Shown here: positions 61,415 to 64,000 of the stretch, one piece after another
Numbering within the stretch: position 1 is the first letter of the stretch
How the letters are laid out: each line of letters opens with the position of its first letter
DNA from: Butyrivibrio sp. LC3010
GTDB lineage: Bacteria; Bacillota; Clostridia; Lachnospirales; Lachnospiraceae
Reading direction: 5' to 3'
DNA length: 64,000 nt
Assembly: GCF_000424385.1 (NCBI RefSeq)
Contig: NZ_AUJU01000006.1
Span: forward strand, 1-64,000
Notes under the pieces: model-generated
Told to the model about the DNA's origin: nothing
The model's input: only the letters and a program-made list of their open reading frames with translations
Database searches by the model: none
Position numbers and translations under genes: made by a program

Positions 61415-61494
61415 AGAATATTGAATTTATTAAAAACTCGGTATTCGTATAGGCCGGGTCTTTGCAAAAACGCAGAAAGAATCTTGCCTTTGAT

Positions 61495-62379
61495 TTATCT
61501 TGCTCTTTGCATCATTTCTCTTAAATTATCAGGAGAGAATGAATATGCCTTCTTACAGAACTGGCACTTAATTTCTATATCTTCTCCCTCCGAAGCAAGG
61601 TCTTCAAGTTCCTTTTTGCCAAGAAGGATAAGTGCTCTCTCAACTCTGTCTCTGTCACATCCGCAGTGATATGAAACAGGTCTGTTGTCAGTGATTTCAT
61701 AATCAAAGCCTTTAAGAACAAGCTCAAGAAGATCCTCAGGTGTTTTTCCATCTCTAAGGATATCAGTGACAGACTTCATCTCCTGAATATTACTCTCAAG
61801 CTTACTTATTACCTCTTCAGAAGCTCCGGGCATAAGCTGTACAATGAATCCGCCTGCCTCCATTATTGAAAAGTCATTCTTAACAAGTACGCCGAGACCT
61901 ACAGATGAAGGAATCTGTTCTGACTCAACAAAATAGCAGGTAAGGTCATCAGCAATTTCACCTGAAAGGAGCTGAATTGTTCCAACATAGGGGTCCTTAA
62001 GTCCAAGATCTCTTGTAACCGTAAGAGTACCGTTACCCACTGCTCCTCCTACGTTTAGATGCCCGGCTTCATTATTTGGAAGCGCAACTTCATTGTTTCT
62101 GACATATCCTTTAACCTGTCCCTTGTTATTGACAGTTGCAAGAAGCCCTCCTATCGGTCCATCTCCCTCTATAGAAATTGTCAGTGCATCCTTATCATTT
62201 TTTAACATGTCCCCCATCATAAGCGCACCACTCATAAGTCTGCCTAATGCTGCACTGCATATAGGACTTAAATCGTGGATTTTTCTCGCCTCTTCCACAA
62301 GATTTCTGGAAGTGATCGCAAACGCTCTTATCTGTGCATCTGCAGCAGTTGCTCTTACCATGTAGTCTCTGTATTCCAT
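61495..62379 (-). CDS. hslO: Redox-regulated chaperone HslO (Hsp33)
   Basis: 294 residues. The C-terminal zinc switch is intact: HCGCD (about 237-241) and CQFC (about 272-275). GDGPIGGLLATVNNKGQVKGYV and PYVGTIQLLSGEIADDLTCY are typical Hsp33. Oxidation releases zinc and activates the holdase. AAAGGAG precedes the ATG. Its leader holds an expanded copy of the structured repeat. Confidence 0.96.
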   Translation of the reverse strand: MEYRDYMVRATAADAQIRAFAITSRNLVEEARKIHDLSPICSAALGRLMSGALMMGDMLKNDKDALTISIEGDGPIGGLLATVNNKGQVKGYVRNNEVALPNNEAGHLNVGGAVGNGTLTVTRDLGLKDPYVGTIQLLSGEIADDLTCYFVESEQIPSSVGLGVLVKNDFSIMEAGGFIVQLMPGASEEVISKLESNIQEMKSVTDILRDGKTPEDLLELVLKGFDYEITDNRPVSYHCGCDRDRVERALILLGKKELEDLASEGEDIEIKCQFCKKAYSFSPDNLREMMQRAR

Positions 62380-62383
62380 GTAT

Positions 62384-62507
62384 TCTCCTTTAATAACGAC
62401 AATTTATTATCTGGCTAAGTCCGTTCGGATGCCAGTACGGTTCTTATTTCGTTTATGGCCGGCACCAGACTCCTTATTGATAAACAAATTGTGCGCTAAC
62501 GGTTTTT
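62384..62507 (-). repeat. Structured leader repeat, hslO copy (expanded)
   Basis: On the minus strand it begins with ACCGTTAGCGCAC, then an extra about 45 nt, then ACCGTACTGGC, the core ATCCGAACGGACTTAG, CCAGATAA, a hairpin AATAA/TTATT and the SD AAAGGAG. The order of blocks is that of the flgC and fliE copies. Confidence 0.7.
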
Positions 62508-62515
62508 ATTCAAAA

Positions 62516-62553
62516 ATTTACCGGCCCATCTCAGTTGAAACAGGTCGGTAAAT
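62516..62553 (-). terminator. Rho-independent terminator after pta
   Basis: ATTTACCGACC / GGCCGGTAAAT (11 bp, one mismatch) with a 16-nt loop is followed by TTTTTG on the minus strand, about 40 bp after the pta stop. Confidence 0.85.
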
Positions 62554-62590
62554 ACTTTTACAAACTTCAGTTTCTAAACCTGCCAATCAT

Positions 62591-63574
62591 TTAAGCAAGG
62601 CTGGCAGTTATTATAGCCATTGAGTAAACTTCAATAGCGTTGCATCCTCTTGAAAGGTCATTGATCTGAGCATTAAGACCAAGAAGGATAGGTCCATATG
62701 CCTCAAAATTGCCCATACGCTGTGCAATCTTATAGCCAAGGTTACCTGCATCAATATTAGGGAAAATGAAGGTATTTGCATGGCCTGCAACAGGTGAATC
62801 GGGAGTTTTTACTCTTGCAACCTTAGGTGATACTGCAGCATCGAACTGAAGCTCACCATCGATAGGAAGATTAGGATATTTCTCCTGTGCCTTCTTAGTT
62901 GCATTCTGCATCTTGGTTACGGAAGGGCTCTTAGCAGATCCTTTTGTTGAGAATGAAAGGAAAGCAACCTTGGGGTCAACGCCGAATGCCTTAGCACATT
63001 CAACTGTCTCTCCACAGATCTCAACGAGCTCATCCTCTGTAGGATCGATATTGATCGCACAGTCACCCATTGCTATTACTTCATTGTCCCCTACTGCAGA
63101 AGGACGAACAAGGATAAAGCAGGATGATACAACTGTATTTCCAGGCTTAGTCTTAATGATCTGAAGTGCAGGACGTACAGTATCAGCTGTTGAATATGTT
63201 GCACCGCCAAGGAGACAGTCTGCCTTCTTCATCTTAACAAGCATGGTTCCGAAATAATTAGCCTGAGAAAGAATCTCTCTTGCCTGCTCAGGAGTCATGC
63301 CCTTACTCTTACGAAGTTCAACAAATTCATCAACCATAGCCTCAAAATCTTCGTAATTTGTAGGATCAATTATAACTGCGCCTCTTATATTATAGCCTTC
63401 ATTTTCAGCTGTCTTATTAATTCTATCAGGACTTCCAAGAAGGATTGGCTTTAAAAAATTGCCGGCAAGCAATCTGGAAGCTGCTTCTAATATTCTGGGA
63501 TCTTCACCCTCTGTAAATACAATAGTTTTTGGGTTTGCCTTAAGCTTGGAAATCATTTCTCCAAAACCGTACAT
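62591..63574 (-). CDS. pta: Phosphate acetyltransferase
   Basis: 327 residues, the short Pta form. VFTEGEDPRILEAASRLL, DCLLGGATYSTADTVRPALQ and NVFIFPNIDAGNLGYKIAQR-type sequence (FIFPNIDAGNLGYKIAQRMG) are diagnostic. It makes acetyl phosphate from acetyl-CoA for ATP formation with acetate kinase. ackA, often adjacent, is not downstream here. AGGAGG precedes the ATG. Two candidate promoters lie upstream. Confidence 0.96.
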   Translation of the reverse strand: MYGFGEMISKLKANPKTIVFTEGEDPRILEAASRLLAGNFLKPILLGSPDRINKTAENEGYNIRGAVIIDPTNYEDFEAMVDEFVELRKSKGMTPEQAREILSQANYFGTMLVKMKKADCLLGGATYSTADTVRPALQIIKTKPGNTVVSSCFILVRPSAVGDNEVIAMGDCAINIDPTEDELVEICGETVECAKAFGVDPKVAFLSFSTKGSAKSPSVTKMQNATKKAQEKYPNLPIDGELQFDAAVSPKVARVKTPDSPVAGHANTFIFPNIDAGNLGYKIAQRMGNFEAYGPILLGLNAQINDLSRGCNAIEVYSMAIITASLA

Positions 63575-63674
63575 TTCTATTCCTCCTATAAATATGAATT
63601 GATTAACCTGATTAGGTTATAAAATGTGTAGTAAAATATTTTACAAATTATCAAAATATTGATTATGCGTTAAG

Positions 63675-63704
63675 ATTATATACCCAAAAGATAAATATAC
63701 TCAA
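63675..63704 (-). promoter_or_regulatory. Proximal sigma-A promoter of pta
   Basis: TTGAGT (63699-63704) and a perfect TATAAT (63675-63680) are 18 bp apart on the minus strand. Confidence 0.6.
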
Positions 63705-63731
63705 GAATAGATAAAAAAATATCAATGTCAA
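63704..63731 (-). promoter_or_regulatory. Distal sigma-A promoter of pta
   Basis: A perfect -35 TTGACA (63726-63731) and TATTCT (63704-63709) are 16 bp apart on the minus strand, just upstream of the proximal promoter. Confidence 0.5.
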
Positions 63732-63931
63732 TCATAAATTTAATCAATTATTATAAGGTGATAATTAACAATGTTAAAAGAATGATTTTCAAATAATGGT
63801 GAAAACACGGCGGACAATTATGTAAAAAATGGCAAAAATGAAAGAATGTCGCTTGCGACATTCTCGCGCCGAGCGCGGTTGCTGAAGACAACATATTCCT
63901 ATCGCGCGAGTGCGCATCCATAGCGGAGCGC

Positions 63932-63977
63932 TTTTTATCATAAAGGAAATCCAACGGAATTTCCTATATGATAAAAA
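63932..63977. repeat. Long hairpin palindrome
   Basis: TTTTTATCATA (63932-63942) pairs with TATGATAAAAA (63967-63977), and inside it GGAAAT pairs with ATTTCC. It lies between two GC-rich palindromes and has no coding neighbour. Confidence 0.6.
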
Positions 63978-63979
63978 CA

Positions 63980-64000
63980 GCCGCATATTATCTATGCGGC
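63980..64000 (-). terminator. Terminator of a minus-strand gene beyond the window
   Basis: GCCGCATA-GATAA-TATGCGGC is a perfect 8-bp hairpin followed by TGTTTTTATC on the minus strand. The gene it ends lies past position 64000. Confidence 0.7.

Larger units (their letters stand above)
63575..64000 (-). other. 426-bp gap upstream of pta with promoters and dense palindromes
   Basis: No gene is visible. From pta outward it holds a small hairpin TAACCT-GATT-AGGTTA near the SD, two promoter candidates, and then between 63844 and 64000 a series of palindromes: GAATGTCGC-TT-GCGACATTC (63844-63863), a long hairpin (63932-63977) and GCCGCATA/TATGCGGC at the edge. Confidence 0.6.

Noticed and set aside
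1..64000. tRNA, rRNA, insertion sequences, phage or attachment sites
   Set aside because: No transposase, integrase or phage-like frame and no tRNA-like fold was recognised on either strand.

Overview
This window looks like the chromosome of a motile, strictly anaerobic, low-GC Firmicute of the Lachnospiraceae type (Butyrivibrio/Pseudobutyrivibrio-like; the genus is only a guess). The reasons are a FliY-type switch protein, CheC/CheD chemotaxis, CodY, an Ech-type [NiFe] hydrogenase with Hyp maturases, strong SD sequences with frequent TTG/GTG starts, and a topA-codY-flgB ... sigD-...-rpsB-tsf gene order that parallels the Bacillus fla/che locus. Almost everything from 1 to 58732 reads on the minus strand.

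Layout (genes given in minus-strand transcription order). (1) 63574-61495: pta and hslO; bioY-birA (59763-61394) is the only plus-strand operon and carries two BirA-type operators. (2) 59391-58733: a strong minus-strand promoter drives a highly structured, apparently non-coding stretch, followed by palindromic repeats and the topA promoter. (3) 58732-55519: topA and codY. (4) 55252-46893: flgB, flgC, fliE, fliF, fliG, fliH, fliI, fliJ, motE-like. (5) 46716-40739: fliK, flgD, a TIGR02530-type protein and an oversized flgE, preceded by a near-perfect sigma-28 promoter and closed by a terminator. (6) 40225-31624: flbD, motA, motB, fliL, fliM, fliY, fliO, fliP, fliQ, fliR, flhB. (7) 31444-15015: flhA, flhF, flhG, a PilZ brake, cheB, cheA, cheW, cheC, cheD, a membrane protein, sigD, fapA-like and three accessory genes. 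(8) rpsB-tsf, then minC-minD-minE. (9) ohrR-like regulator, echABCDEF, hypF, hypC, hypD and hypE (cut by the window edge).

Together the genes encode nearly the whole flagellar basal body, export apparatus, hook and motor, plus the chemotaxis core. cheY, cheR, receptors, flagellin, cap genes and the rod/hook-filament junction genes are not here. The Ech complex would couple ferredoxin oxidation and H2 production to ion pumping.

The most unusual features are a repeated structured leader of about 75-125 bp that ends in the ribosome binding site of unrelated genes (flgC, fliE, cheC, minC, hslO and probably echE); a candidate structured RNA of about 350 nt upstream of topA; a FlgE with about five internal repeats of about 85 residues; and Ala/Pro-rich tails on two Ech subunits. 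No CRISPR, tRNA, rRNA, IS element or phage gene was seen.
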